Of a stretch of 64,000 nt of DNA, positions 20,131-33,639 are shown in pieces. How positions within the stretch are numbered: position 1 is the stretch's first letter; the number at the start of each line of letters is the position of its first letter. The DNA is taken from positions 34,693,579 through 34,757,578 of the forward strand of contig OU342638.1 of the NCBI GenBank assembly GCA_910589415.1. The letters run 5' to 3'. The position numbers were made by a program, and so were the translations under genes. The notes beneath the pieces are model-generated. The model did no database searches. It saw only the letters and a program-made list of their open reading frames with translations, and was not told the origin of the DNA. Origin of the DNA: Malachius bipustulatus. Taxonomy: Eukaryota > Arthropoda > Insecta > Coleoptera > Melyridae.

Positions 20131-22960
20131 TTAGGGCAAACAAAAACCGCACAGTATGTGGGGAGAGATTGTTATGGTAAGAATGACCGCAATTAGGGTA
20201 CCTAAGTGTTTGCTTATGGTAAAAGAAAACGTACTCGAGGTGTCCGTGGTGAGCAGAGACAAGCAAATATGTGCGTCATGGGTTAATGAAACCGCACAGC
20301 GTCTGCAAGAACGTGAAAAACAGGAAGTGTCAAAGTGAGCACAATGTGAGCAAGTGAGCAAACTTACGTAGGTAACACCGACCGCAAAAAAAGTTGATGA
20401 GAGCCACAACAGTGTGCGTCATGGTTGAAGAAACTGCACAGAAGTGCGCACAATGCTAACTAACCGCACAATGTGCAAAAGAGCTTGAAAAACAACGCAT
20501 CATCCAGAAAAATACAAGAAGGGGTGAAGAATTGTGGCGCAATAGTAACGATACGTACGTAACAGCGAGCGCAAAAATGCAATATGGTAAAAACCATGCT
20601 ATAAATTGGTGAGAGCCACAAAAGTGTGCGTCATGGTTGAAGAAACTGCACAGAAGTGCGCATAATTCTAACTAACCGTTCAATGTGCAAAAGAGCTTGA
20701 AAAACAACGCATCATTCAGAAAAATACAAGAAGGGGTGAAGCATTGTGGCGCAATAGTAACGATATGTACGTAACAGCGAGCTCAAAAATGCATTATGGT
20801 AAAAGCCATGGTATAAGTTGGTTGGAGCCACAAAAATGTGCGTCATGGTTGAAGAAACTGCACAGAAGTGCGCACAATGCTAACTAACCGCACAATGTGC
20901 ATAGGTGCTTGAAAAACAACGCTTCACTCAGAAAAATACAAGAAGGGATGCAGAATTGTGGCGCAATAGTAACGATACGTACGTAACAGCGAGCTCAAAA
21001 ATGCATTATGGTAAAAGCCATGGTATAAGTTGGTTGGAGTCACAAAAATTTGCGTCATGGTTGAAGAAACTGCACAGAAGTGCACACAATGCTAACTAAC
21101 CGCACAATGTGCATAAGCGCTTGAAAAACAACGCTTCACTCAGAAAAATACAAGAAGGGATGCAGAATTGTGGCGCAATAGTAACGATACGTACGTAACA
21201 GCGAGCGCAAAAATGCATTATGGTAAAAGCCATGGTATAAGTTGGTTGGAGTCACAAAAATTTGCGTCATGGTTGAAGAAACTGCACAGAAGTGCACACA
21301 ATGCTAACTAACCGCACAATGTGCATAAGCGCTTGAAAAACAACGCTTCACTCAGAAAAATACAAGAAGGGATGCAGAATTGTGGCGCAATAGTAACGAT
21401 ACGTACGTAACAGCGAGCGCAAAAATGCATTATGGTAAAAGCCATACTATAAGTTGGTGAGAGCCACAAAAGTGTGCGTCATGGTTGAAGAAACTGCACA
21501 GAAGTGCACACAATGCTAACTAACCGCACAATGTGCATAAGCGCTTGAAAAACAACGCTTCACTCAGAAAAATACAAGAAGGGGTGAAGAATTGTGGCGC
21601 AATAGTAACGATACGTACGTTAACAGCGAGCGCAAAAATGCATTATGGTAAAAGCCATGGTATAAGTTGGTGAGAGCCACAAAAGTGTGCGTCATGGTTG
21701 AAGAAACTGCACAGAAGTGCGCACAATGCTAACTAACCGCACAATGTGCATAAGCGCTTGAAAAACAACGCTTCACTCAGAAAAATACAAGAAGGGATGC
21801 AGAATTGTGGCGCAATAGTAACGATACGTACGTAACAGCGAGCGCAAAAATGCATTATGGGAAAAGCAATGCTATAAGTTGGTGAGAGCCACAAAAGTGT
21901 GCGTCATGGTTGAAGAAACTGCACAGAAGTGCGCACAATGCTAACTAACCACACAATGTGCATAAGCGCTTGAAAAACAACGCATCATTCAGAAAAATAC
22001 AAGAAGGGGTGAAGAATTGTGGCGCAATAGTAACGATACGTACGTAACAGCGAGCGCAAAAATTCATTATGGTAAAAGCCATGCTATAAATTGGTGAGAG
22101 CCACAAAAGTGTGCGTCATGGTTGAAGAAACTGCACAGAAGTGCGCACAATGCTAACTAACCGCACAATGTGCATAGGCGCTTAAAAAACAACGCGTCAC
22201 TCAGAAAAATACAAGAAGGGGTGCAGAATTGGGGCGCAATGGTAGCGATACGTACGTAACAGCGAGCGTAAAAATGCCTTTTGGTAAAAGCCATGGTATA
22301 AGTTGATGAGAGCCACAAAAGTGTGCGTCATGGTTGAAGCTGCACAGAGTGCGCAAGAAAGTGTGCAGAATTGAGGAGCACGTAACTATACGTGCATGAC
22401 AGCGAGCGCAAGAGTGCATTATGGTAAAAAAAAGTCGCACAACGGGAATGCAAGTCACAACAGTGTACGTTATGGCCGAAGAAACCGCACAGCGTGCAAA
22501 AGCGCGTGAAAAACACGTGTCATTAAAACTACTCCACAAGAAGGCGTATAAGTGAGCGGAATAGTAACTAACCGCACAGCGTGCATAATAGCGCGCAAGA
22601 GTGCGGTATTAGCCACAAAAGTGTGCGTCATTGCGCAAGAAAATGCACCAAAGTGCGCACAATGCTAATTAACCGCACAACGTGCTTAAAGGTTTGAAAA
22701 TTTCTTCATGGTAGAAAAAATTCTATAAAAAGTGGCGTGAAAGTGAGCGAGAGCAACGGTACCTAACCGCGCAGAATATGCGATAGTGCGCGCAACAGAC
22801 AGCGTTTTATTGAAGAATAATCGCATAACGTGGGCAAAAAAAAACACATAACGTGCATAAACGCGTGAAAACATTGCGTGGTTGAACCAATTGTATAAAG
22901 GGCGCGAAAAAATAAAAAATATCGCGTTTTGCGGGCGTAATGAGAAAAGATATCTTGCGT
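20130..22960. repeat. 212-bp satellite array with degenerate flanks
   Basis: The string gcgtcatgg recurs at 20416, 20628, 20840, 21052, 21264, 21476, 21689, 21901, 22113 and 22325: ten steps of 212 bp (one of 213 from a single inserted t). The core 20400-22340 is highly similar; 20130-20400 and 22340-22960 carry scrambled, diverged pieces rich in the same gcac/gtgc words. Each unit contains the palindromic word tacgtacgta. It lies downstream of rabphilin. The period is not a multiple of three and no ORF is supported. Confidence 0.95.
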
Positions 22961-25540
22961 AAAGGAGCGATTACATAATGATCGTGATTTAGATTTGCTT
23001 GCAATCGGTGCCTTTTATTATTTACCACTTTTATTATTGTTAAACGGGTTATAAAGATAATGATAATATTGAATTAATCTTAACAATAAAATCGTGGTCG
23101 TAGAAAAAGTATAGCAAACTACAAGGTTGTAATAGCGAAATACGCTCAGAGTAGGCATGTTACATAATAAGTATTAATTAATTGTACTCCTAAGTATAAT
23201 AATAGATGAGTGCGTACTTTTCACTTTACAACTCTTCTTAATTATGTAAAATGTCTTCTATTGTCTAAATCTAAAATGAATAACATGTCGTTTTAACCGT
23301 TCATAAAGCAATCGATCATAAATCGGCTGCATAAAATTGTTGTTTAGATGGTTCTAAAGTATAATCGGACGTATTAACATGAAATAAAAAATAAAAAGAC
23401 TTGTTTATTAAATGGTAATGATTGTTAATAAAACTTGTTACGAAAGAGTATTTTTCCGGCGATCGCTCTATGAGAGGAGTAATTTACATAAAATTATTAT
23501 TGAGAAATAAATTCCCTGCAATTTTATTTAAAAAAAATTTTCACTCTCCCACAAATAAATAATTGCTTGACAATTGAGTGGTCGTCGGAAAAGTATAGCT
23601 TGCTACTCGTACTGTTTGAAATGATATTTCACGCTCGTATGAAATATCCCCTTTTCAGGCGCTTTTTGGTATTGGTGCGAGTTCATTTTTGGTGTAGGTA
23701 GCGTGTAGGACGTAGTAGTTTTTGGTTTTTATCAATTTTTTTTTACGAATATGAGGATACAATAATAACTATAGATATCTCTGGTATTAGAAGAAAGATA
23801 TTTTTAAAAGTATTTACTATATACATAACATAACATACTGGGTGTTCTTGATGTTGGGGCTTTTTATTAGGTACTCATTATTATATTATAGCTCTTGCTT
23901 TTACAAAAGAAAAGTGATTAAAGAGTTACTTTATTCCTTTAATAGGTTCATAAAGTCCTTTGTTTGTTAAATGTGACCATAAATCGTGTATTATAAAGGA
24001 AGCTAAACAAAAGCAAGTCAATGTTTGTTCATTTTATTGAGTTTAATGAGCTAATTATTTTTTATGAACCGTTTGCGGTTCTTTAGGTACTCTTATTATC
24101 AGTTTTGAAGGTGATTTATATTCAAACATGTATACAGGGTGAAATTATTTGAATTAATATGAGAAGAAACTAGAAACCCCAATTTTTGGAACACCAATAG
24201 CCTAAACGTATCGATGCCTGAAGTTATGAAATTTCCCGATTACTTCTTGTCGTTTCGTTACTATTGAAATATTTTTTCCTCTATTAGGTAGTAGAGCGTG
24301 AAATTGATTGAAATGACAGGCAAAAAGTAGTCGGTAAATCCCGTATTTATTATAAAATGAGATTATTTATATAAATAGAAGAAAAATATTTATAATATAA
24401 GCATGTTTGTTGAATAAATAAATAATAAATAAAATGTAAAAGAAATTATATCGACAGGTATTTTTATTTTATTCTTATTCTTGTTCTATGAATCATTAAT
24501 TAGGTGCATACACGCTCGGTAATTGCGTCTTTTTTTCTCAATAAAAATTCCTCAATATTCCTAAGCTCTGCACAAAGTAATTACCTTTTATGTATATGGT
24601 AATTCGTGTGTTATTTTTATTAATTTGTGCGAAAGTAATTATTTTTTTATTACTCAAACCCCATTTTTTGCTAATTTTTTAATGCTAAAACGCGAGTAAT
24701 TCATCTTGACCCTCTTTCGAAATTGGGTTAATCAAATAATTACCATTTCGCGTGTATGTAAATCGTACCTACGCGTATTAATAACAATTCATTTTATTAA
24801 TGACAAATTCTTCTTTTTTGCATTCTTATCCGTTCCGGATGGTGGCTAACATCAAGGATAACTGTAGCTTTGTTAACGATTCAGCTGGGCGCTTCGTCGT
24901 CATCCTGGACCACTTGCATTGACAGCGAAGTGACAGGAAAGTGAGAAAAAAAAACAAAAAATTATTACCAAGTTGGGCGCCAAAAAAATTTCAAAAACAC
25001 AATTTTGGGGATGTCTCATTAATATTTTTTACTTAATTGATTAAATTTATTATAATTATTATTATTAAAGCAGTGACATTCAACCCATGCAGTAGTAAAG
25101 ATAGATTTCTCTACATAAGGAAGCTGTTCTTGAAACCGTTGATCACATCTATTTTTGAATGAATTTTTTATTACCCGCACTGAACCAATAACGTGTAGTT
25201 TTGATTAATAAAACGGATATAAATCGAAGAGGAAGTAAGAATATTATCATTAGAAGGTTATTATTCCGATGAAACCAAAAATATACTTGACCAGTTCTCC
25301 TTCAATCCAGTTAGGCAAATAATTATTATATATTAAGCCGTTATTATAAGTGGGTTAATAATAATCAACTCTTGATTGATTTTTCATATTGATTTGTTTA
25401 ATAATTCAAGATAAGCACTCCCTAAAAATGGCAATAAACCGCGTTATTAAAGGAGACCTCTTTTTTGTAACTGGGACAGAAGTAATTTGCTCAATTTAAC
25501 GATAAGCTAAATGCTTATTTAAGAGATACAAGCCACAAGC
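22960..25540. other. AT-rich spacer without a recognised gene
   Basis: I see no coding exon. Two diverged copies of a phrase (gtggtcgt...gaaaagtatagc) occur at about 23093 and 23578. TATACAGGGTGA at 24131-24142 matches words at 4048 and 4911 and may be one end of a small transposon. A less AT-rich patch at 24830-24930 has no supported function. Confidence 0.5.
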
Positions 25541-27250
25541 CTGTTGAGAAACGGCAGCAGCTGCAGCTCTAAAGTTATGGGTCTCGTTGGATAACTGAAG
25601 AAATAGGAACTTTTAATTGTAAGGTTAAAAAACTCTCGAGTAAAAAGCTTAGGCAAAAGACGAAAAGTTTGAGGAAATGTAATTGACGAGAGAACGCATA
25701 AATTTCAGTCGATGCGGTAACGTCTCTCTTAACATCACGTTTTAGCAACAGTAGAAATGGGAACTTTTGTCTGTAAGTTTAAGAAACTCTTGGGCGAAAG
25801 GGTTTCAATTGAAAGTTAATCAGGCGAATTTATGAAATTCACCAGCGGCTGTAACAGAAATTGTAACATTTCGACAAACTCTTGGAAAACGAAAAAACAG
25901 CTTAGGCAACTCTTCGACGAAACGCTTGAGGAAATATAAATCATGAGAGTTAATAAGAGTTAATGATATTAAAAACGTTAACCAGGAGAATTTATCAAAT
26001 TTACCAGCGTCTGTAGCGAAAATTTCAAAGCTTTGGCCCACTCTTGGATAAAAAAGCTTCATCAACTTTTAAGCAAAAACTTCAGGAAATGTAAACGACG
26101 AGAGAACTTTTAAGTCTCAGTAACTGCAGTAACGTTTTAATGTAAAACGTTAATCGGGAGAATTCATCAAACTTACCAGCGGCTGCAACGAAAATTTCAA
26201 AGCTTTGGCACACTCTTTGATAAAAAAACTTCATCAACTTTTAGGCAAAAACTTCAGAAAATGTAAACGACGAGAGAACTTTTAAGTCTCAGTAACTGCA
26301 GTAACGTTTTAATGTAAAACGTTAATCAGGAGAATTCATCAAACTTACCAGCGGCTGCAACGAAAATTTCAAAGCTTTGGCACACTCTTTGATAAAAAAG
26401 CTTCATCAACTTTTAGGCAAAAACTTCAGAAAATGTAAACGACGAGAGAACTTTTAAGTCTCAGTAACTGCAGTAACGTTTTAATGTAAAACGTTAATCA
26501 GGAGAATTCATCAAACTTACCAGCGGCTGCGACGAAAATTTCAAAGCTTTGGCAGACTCTTTGATAAAAAAGCTTCATCAACTTTTAGGCAAAAACTTCA
26601 GGAAATGTAAACGACGAGAGAACTTTTAAGTCTCAGTAACTGCAGTAACGTTTTAATGTAAAACGTTAATCAGGAGAATTCATCAAACTTACCAGCGGCT
26701 GCAACGAAAATTTCAAAGCTTTCGCAGACTCTTTGATAAAAAAATTTCATCAACTCTTAGGCAAAAGCTTAAGGAAATGTTAGTAACCGACAAGAGTACT
26801 TATAAGTTTCAGTCACTGAAGTACCGCGATTCTTAAGTGACATGTTTTACTAAAGGTATGGTAGCTTTGTAAGCTTTTGGACAAAAAGCTTCAAAAACAT
26901 TTGAGTGTAACTATAATTTTAAAGCTTCTTCAATTTAATGGGCAACAAGCTTCAGCAAACTCTTGGACGATCAGCTGGCTGAGACAAAACGAAAGCTCAA
27001 TAGTTGGAGAACTACGTACCAAGAGCAACTCTTGGGCGATAAGCTGCAGCAATGGTAAATGTCAAAAAATTTATTGAATTTTAAACGATTCAGGCAACCA
27101 AATTCCAACAAAATTTACACAACATCTTGACCAATCCATCAATAATTCTTAGACAAGAAGCGTCGGAAACTGTGCAAACTGCTTTGGCAATTCTCGGGCG
27201 ATACGCTTTAATAATAATTAACCAAAATAATTAAGTCTTAAGCACGATAA
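25540..27250. repeat. 172-bp satellite array, central copies well conserved
   Basis: The string agcggctg occurs at 26178, 26350, 26522 and 26694, an exact 172-bp step. Recognisable but diverged units extend left to about 25540 (for example near 25848 and 26006) and right to about 27250. Units share caaagcttt, aaacgttaat and cgacgagagaac. The sequence is unrelated to the 171-bp array. Confidence 0.9.
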
Positions 27251-28119
27251 CATTCAGCAGCGGTAGAAAATTATTTCTTCAGTTTTTGTTGTTTCATCCT
27301 TTTCTTTCCTGTCTCTACATTATATTTTTCTCTTTTTTTTTTTGCTTTCGCGTGATTAAGTTTTAACTTTGTGTTTCTCTGTGTCATATGAAGGATCAAG
27401 GTCACGTCTAACAGCCGGTTGGAAGTAAAAAAAATTAATTACAGCTTGGGATCTTCATTTTACACTCATCTCCTATGTGATATTCGTTCTTTTTGCAATT
27501 CCTTTGCGCAACACCATAAACAAGATCAGATAAAATTGGCAAATTATCAGCCTTTAATTTTTTAATTAGTTATGTATCTAGGACCGGTTTTACTTCATAC
27601 GGACTTGAACCTTGTCATTATACCCGAGTGACATTACCCTAATATTGGTTCGAGTTTATATAAAAATTATACAACACGGTCAACACATCTCAACTTGATA
27701 GTTTTTTTCTTTTTTTTGGGTTCTCTTCATTGGAGAAGACTTTACTCTTTATTTGTCTATTTTTTTTGTCATTTTTTGAGCGTCATTTTTTGGTAAAACA
27801 GATGAAGTTATAATGATAACCGCTATTTTTCGGTTATCAATTTTTTTTCTTTTTCAGCAGCGGTAGAGAAAGAGCAATCAGTTTTTTTTTCAAAAATAAT
27901 ATTTTCCTCTTTATTTACCCTAAACAATTACTTGCTTGTTTTCTCCCCCTTTTCCCCTTTCAAAATCGATTACAACTCTCCCGCTCGTACACTATATTTG
28001 CCAGATGCCACCTGTCAAAATGTCAACTTTTTTACTTACTTTCCAGAAACCGCCTGGATCATAAACCTGAAAATCCTCGATAAAAAAAACTGAAAATTAC
28101 TTTATTTCTGGTGCTCAAA

Positions 28120-28440
28120 ATCTTGAAAAACTTCCTCAAAAAGAGACCCTAAGCCAACTTGATAAAAAAAAATTAAAAAACCTTTTTCGACCGTCACGAA
28201 AGAAATATAAAGTCTTCTTCTTCGATTATTTAATGGCCTTCGCACACTTGTGCATTTAGCCAGCCAATTTACCAAACCATTCTCGCTTTGGTTGGGAAAT
28301 TTCTCTCCCATTTCGCGTTTCATCTTGAAGGTGGCGTGGTCTTTTGCTGTCAATTTTTCTATTCTAAATTTTTTTTCCAATAATTGAGAGGAAACCGACG
28401 GATCTTCTTTGGTTACGTGTCACTTAGCAAAATATCAAAA
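28120..28440. repeat. Dispersed repeat family A, copy 1
   Basis: It contains ATGGCCTTCGCACACTTG followed by tgcatttagcc (28233-28262), preceded by cttcttcttcgatt and an A-rich/cgaaag segment also seen at 33.9 and 34.5 kb. The core is a short palindrome. The family type is unknown. Confidence 0.65.
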
Positions 28441-28599
28441 AATTTGTTATTTATGTTTGTTTTTTCATCTCTGCTTTTTCACATCTTTTTTACTTGCATA
28501 CCTACTGAATTTTAGATAAATTTTTCTCGAATTAAATAAATAAACACCCTGTATGTAGAAAAATAAAAGAACGATCGATAAAAGGGACGCTCAAGAAGC

Positions 28600-28690
28600 G
28601 TCTCGTCTTCTTCTTTGATTATTTAATGGCCTTCGCACACTTGTGCATTTAGCCAGCTACATTAGTCTCGTTTAGGTTGGGAAAACTAGA
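28600..28690. repeat. Dispersed repeat family A, copy 2
   Basis: The core palindrome region at 28621-28658 is nearly identical to copy 1, preceded by cgtcttcttctttgatt. Confidence 0.65.
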
Positions 28691-29489
28691 ATGTTTCCAA
28701 ATTGTAATGACAACTGTCACCTGTCACGAAAGTCAATTTTTTCTCACTCCTCGTCACGAATTCGAATCGAGGTTTAAAAAAAATGAGAAATTTCATCCAG
28801 AACACCTCGAAAAAACGAAAAATGAAGAAGTAGGTTACTTTTGTCAATTTAATTTCTCAGGTTCCAGAAACCCGATTTGATCGAAAAATAATAAAAAAAT
28901 TCTTTCGAGCACCATTTACGTGAAAGGATGACTTGAAAAGCAAGGCTGCGGTGTGTAAAGTCAATTTCATGTGCATTTTTTCACCATTTTCGAGAAAGTT
29001 ACCCCTTCCCCCCCTCGCCACGAACCCGAGTCGACGGCTGAAAACCTCAAAGCAACCAAAGCGCGATATTCGCGGCCTTTTGACACCTAGCAGTTGTCAC
29101 TCTTATCTTAACACCCGTCTCTGGTGTCAATTATTTCCAACATTCCTGAAAGCGCCCACATGCCCCAGAGAGATGAGAAGAGTCGTTTTCTGTGTTGTGT
29201 TTTTGTTTTGTCCAAACTCTCAAAGTTAGTTACAAGTACAAGCACTAGAAATCGTCAGGATATCAAAATCTGTCCAAATCATAAGTAGAAACACTTGAAT
29301 GAAGCTGGCTGTATGCACAAGGTTGTCCAAGACATTGAAAATAGAAGAAGAAGAAAGCGCCCACCGCTCAGCAATACAAAAAAAATCAATAAAAAAAATA
29401 CAGAAAAAACATGACTATTCAGAGCTCTCAAATGGTATACAAAGAAGTTTTGACGTATTATTGGTAACACTCTCAATTTTTTTTTTTCG

Positions 29490-31090
29490 ACAGAGACAGA
29501 AAGAAGGAGAGGGAGGAATTGAGAGAGGGAGATTGAGAGAGAAGAACTGATTCTCTATATGTTTTCACGGAGAGAGAGAGAAAGAGAGAAGTGAAAATAG
29601 TTTGAGGGAGAGAGAGACTGAACAATGGCGAGAGAACTCTGTCCCATTATAAGGGAGAGAGAGTAAGCAAGGATGAGAGAGAGAAATGAGAGAATGACCA
29701 AAATAAAAATAGAGAAAGATAGAGAGAAAAAATAAATAAAAAGAGCTTTAGGGAGAGAAAGTGGACAATCGAGGGGCAAGAGAAGGTAAGAATGAGAGAG
29801 AGTGGGAACGTGGAAGATAGAGTGAAGAGAGGAGGAGGGAGAGAAAGCATAGCAGAGGAAGTCTGGGAGAGAGTAAGGAAGAGAAAGAAAAAGTAGAGAT
29901 AAGAAAGAAGGGAGAGAGAGAGAGGGAAGAGAACGATTAAGATAGAAAACGAGTCAGGATTCTCATGTATTTCGGAAGAGAGAGAAAAATAACGAGACGT
30001 TGAGGGAGAGAAAGTGGGCAAGCGAGAGGGGAAGTGAAGGTAGGAATAAGAGAGTGATAGAAGACGGGATAGAGAGTGGTATAGAGTTGGAGAAAGAGAA
30101 AGCGTGGGAGAGGGAGCGTGAGAGAGAGCGAGAAAGCAAGGGTGAGAAAGAAGAGAGAGATAAATAAAGAGAGCCTGAGGGAGAGAGTGTGAACAAGCGA
30201 GAGGAGAGAGAAGGTAAGAATGAGTTATTTATTAACTGGTTACAAAAATATGACTCGAGGTCCTCTCTCCTTTTTTTGAACGAGAGGGAGAGAGTGGAAG
30301 AGAGGGGGAGGGAGAGAAAGCGTGTGAGAGAGTAAGGGATGGAAAGAGAAAGCAAAGAAGGGAGAGAGAAATTATGGAAATATTGAGATAGAAATAAGGC
30401 TCAGGATTCTCTCTACTTTTTTGGGAGAAAGAAGGAGAGAAAAATAAAGAGAGCTTGAAAAAGCAAGTGGAATAGAGGAAGAGCGAGAGAGAGCGTGGGA
30501 GAGAGGAAGCAAGGGTGAGAAAGACGAAGAGAGAGATAAATAAAGAGAACTTGAGGGATAGAGCATAAACAAGCGAGAGAGAGAAAGAGCAAGCAAGACG
30601 AGACAGAAAGAGGAGAGAGAGAGAGAGAGAGGAGAGAAATATTGAGATGAAAATATAACTCAGTAGTCTCTCTACGTTTTTAGGGGGAGAGAACAAGAGA
30701 AAAATAAAGAGAACATAAGGGAGAGAGAGAGAGAGAGTGGACAAGGGAGAAGGGCAGAAAAAATAAGAATGAGGAGAGTGGGTACACTTTCCGAGAGAAA
30801 GAGAAAGCACAGATGAGAAAGAAGAGGGGAGATAGAGAGACTGAAGAGGGAGATGAGATAGAGAGGAGAGAAAGATTGGGATAAAAATAGGACTCGGGAT
30901 TCTCTCTACGTTTTTAGGAAGAGAATGATAGACAGAGAAAAACAAAGATACCTTGAAGGAGATAAAGCGGATAAGCGAGAGAGGTAGTAAAGGTAAGAAT
31001 AAGAGAGCAAGACGGAGCGTGGGAGAGAGAGAGACAGATAGGAATCAATAATAGTGAGAAAGAAAGAGAGAGAGAAAAAATAAAAAAAGC
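29490..31090. repeat. 1.6-kb purine-rich (GAGA) tract
   Basis: The + strand is almost entirely purine, dominated by gagaga with interspersed aaaataaa. A degenerate longer unit is marked by a phrase like actcaggattctctctac at about 29962, 30255, 30408, 30666 and 30896. Ser/Leu-rich ORFs on the minus strand are a consequence of composition, not genes. Confidence 0.9.
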
Positions 31091-32305
31091 GTGACGGAGA
31101 GCAAAAGTCAACTTTTTGTCCCGATTCACGGAAACAATATTATTCATACTTGGTCTATATTTTTTCTTAACCCGGTAATGATTATTATTCTTTACGCGAT
31201 TCATAATAACAATAAACAACAACAACAAACAATTTAATTTTTTATTGCTTCAATTTGTTTCTTCGATAAACAAGTCGTAATTATTATTAATATAACCGGC
31301 ACAGTAGCCATCGAGCAGAAGATGAGAAGAAAGAAAATCATGGTAGGAAATTTTTCTCGACTGACTGGTAAGCTGTTCGGCGTACTTTTGAATCTGGTTT
31401 TGATTACCGTTTCGTTAATGAATATTTTATGTGGAATTATTCCATGATCGTTATTATTATTATTATTACTGAGTGACGACGGCGAGTACTGATTTGAATG
31501 AATCACAAAAATCTAGAGTTGCACACACGAAGGACGACCTGTCTTGTCTTTGTCTGTTTTACCTCTAATGTAGGTAGGTCTTTGTATTCCATTTAATAAA
31601 AAATATCGATACGGAAGACGATACAGGTATGATGGTGGAAACAGGATTCCGGTATTGCCATATCGTCGAGCGAAATCCCCCGTTAATGAGCTGGAAAAAT
31701 TCATATTTCATGAGCTATTAGCTATGGGATTTAATTATTATTATTATGTTTGTTGTTCAATATTTTTTACCTACTTTTCAAAAAAAGTCCTTACTTATGT
31801 TACATTTTTTTTAGTTGGATGCATAGTGATTTTAAATATAATTTTTTATATTTATAATTATGACAGGTAATTATTAATAATTATGTTTATTAATATTTAC
31901 CTGAATCGTGGAATTATTATCCTTTTTCCATTGTTGAATAATATTTTTTCTAGTATTTTTTGCCTCTTATTATTGAAACAACAAACTTTGAAAAAATATG
32001 CAACCAACCTTGAACATTGTCTGCGCTCCTACGCTCTACGCTAATTAATAATCAGCAGGTTGGTTATCCCGGAACAGACAAACAAAAGTTCGGGGAGTAT
32101 AGTAGTAGGTATCTAAAACTCGGGCGTCAACTCGATCAACAAAAAAAAATACAAAAAACAAGAAAAATAAAAAAGCATCAAGGTGAGGGAAATTAAAAAA
32201 ATAATAATAAAAAAAACTCTCTTGGACCCAAAATTACACACTTCCTAGAAATTTGATTCGATTCAAAATTACTCCACCAAATAAGAAAAACAAAAAAGAT
32301 TATTT
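31090..32305. other. AT-rich spacer, no gene recognised
   Basis: AT-rich sequence with ATT/TAA and CAA runs. Short ORFs on both strands overlap each other and show no domain. Confidence 0.4.
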
Positions 32306-32307
32306 TT

Positions 32308-32750
32308 GAGAGATCTCCGATCTCTCTATAACCAGCACGACAAGAATTACCCCGTCAGCTACACTGAATGTCATATTCGGGTTAGCCCCCCTTCCTATTT
32401 AGGTAAAAAGGGTGATGATGGCAGCTTATGTAAGAGGTCGCTGAGATGAATATCCCTATCTCCTATCTCAAACCTTTTAAGGCTACCTCAGTTTGGTGCG
32501 TGTAAAAATAAGCAAAAGGGATCAATTTTTAGGGATCTCCGATCTTCTAGCATCAGTACAACAAGAATTACCCCGTCAACTACCGTGAATGTCATTGTCG
32601 GGCTACCCCCCCCCCCCCCCATGTATGCCCTTCTATTTCGGATAAAAAGGGTGCTGATAGCATCTTTTGTAAAAGGTCGCTGAGATGAAGATCCCTATCT
32701 CAAACCTCAAGGTTATCTCAGTTTCATGTGGGAAAAAAAGAAAAACAGGA
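32308..32750. repeat. Two-copy direct duplication, about 221-bp offset
   Basis: The sequences near 32344 and 32565 (gaattaccccgtca...) repeat together with ggtcgctgagatgaa and ctcagttt further on. The second copy carries a poly-C run near 32608. It lies directly upstream of a LINE fragment on the same strand and may belong to that element. Confidence 0.75.
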
Positions 32751-32904
32751 TCATTATCCTCCTAATTTCCAAAAAGAGAAAATGGGAAAAGGATAAGGGA
32801 AAAGGGTAACCTTCGGACCAGGAGATTTAATCTCTTTTAGCTCCAGATCTTTTTTGACAACATTAGCAGGACGAGCTTAGGAGATAATTTTTCCTGGGTT
32901 CAAA

Positions 32905-33240
32905 CACTACTGTATCAAGCAGAGGTAGCCTTCCTGGAAGTATGTAGCTACAGTGGAAAAGGCCATAAAGGCTCATGTAATGAGGCAGTGCAAGGTATGA
33001 TGAACCTGCAAGCCTCGGGGCCAGGGAAAGCTTTTGTGCCACTATTTGGTCTAACGAAAGGTCTTCTAATCGAAGCTATTGACAAATGGGCCCAAAAAGG
33101 TTCAGAGAAGTACTAGGTATTGGAAGGCAACTGCAGAGAGGCCAGACAGGAGTGCTCACGGGTCACAACAGGCGCTTATAAGTTTGTGGAATAAGAGGAG
33201 ACCCCCAATTTTGCCAATTGTGCCCAAAAAATTTAAAGTT
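32905..33240 (+). mobile_element. Decayed non-LTR retrotransposon, RNase H region
   Basis: From 32913 a 67-codon open stretch reads YQAEVAFLEVC, then GHKG-x2-NEAV, then PLFGLTKGLLIEAIDKW before a stop at 33114. These match LINE RNase H landmarks (QAE helix, GHxGxxGNE motif, GPEP-FG-TK-W segment). In another frame from about 33152 VLTGHNRRL follows, a stop, then a DP-x2-CxLC segment, as in the C-terminal TGH and zinc-knuckle part. Frameshifts, stops and a missing central part show it is dead. The clade is not resolved. Confidence 0.7.
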
Positions 33241-33639
33241 GCCGAGTTTTTCAAGAAAATAAATTTTTCTAATTCAAAATGGGAAACTGATGCGCATCTA
33301 GGATCTGGTAGCCGTTTTGGATTGAAGCCACCAGTGACACCCCCCTCCCTAACGGGTAAAAAAAGAAAAATCGACTAGGGAATTTTTCTAATTTTCAGGG
33401 CGATTTTTTTGATAAAATGGCTAGGCTATAGCCCCGGTATTAACAGTAGCTAACTCTTGTTTTGGATTTTTCAAAATCGTATTTATTATTAAAATTTCTA
33501 GATTTTTTTTTCATGTTTAGTACATCATAATGCTCGAGCATACCCAGTAATTCTTTGGGGTCAATTTTCACTTTCCAGGATTCAAAAATTCGTGACATTA
33601 GACTTTTTCTTTTCCAGCGGCGTTTCCAACAACTCTACA

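Noticed and set aside
24830..24930. Less AT-rich patch with a 27-codon ORF
   Set aside because: Too short, no recognised motif, and no splice or promoter support.
29555..30945. Several long minus-strand Ser/Leu/Phe-rich ORFs
   Set aside because: They are the complement of the GAGA tract; composition alone keeps the frames open, overlapping frames look alike, and no domain is present.
33079..33378. 99-codon plus-strand ORF
   Set aside because: It is an out-of-frame reading over the decayed LINE RNase H fragment.
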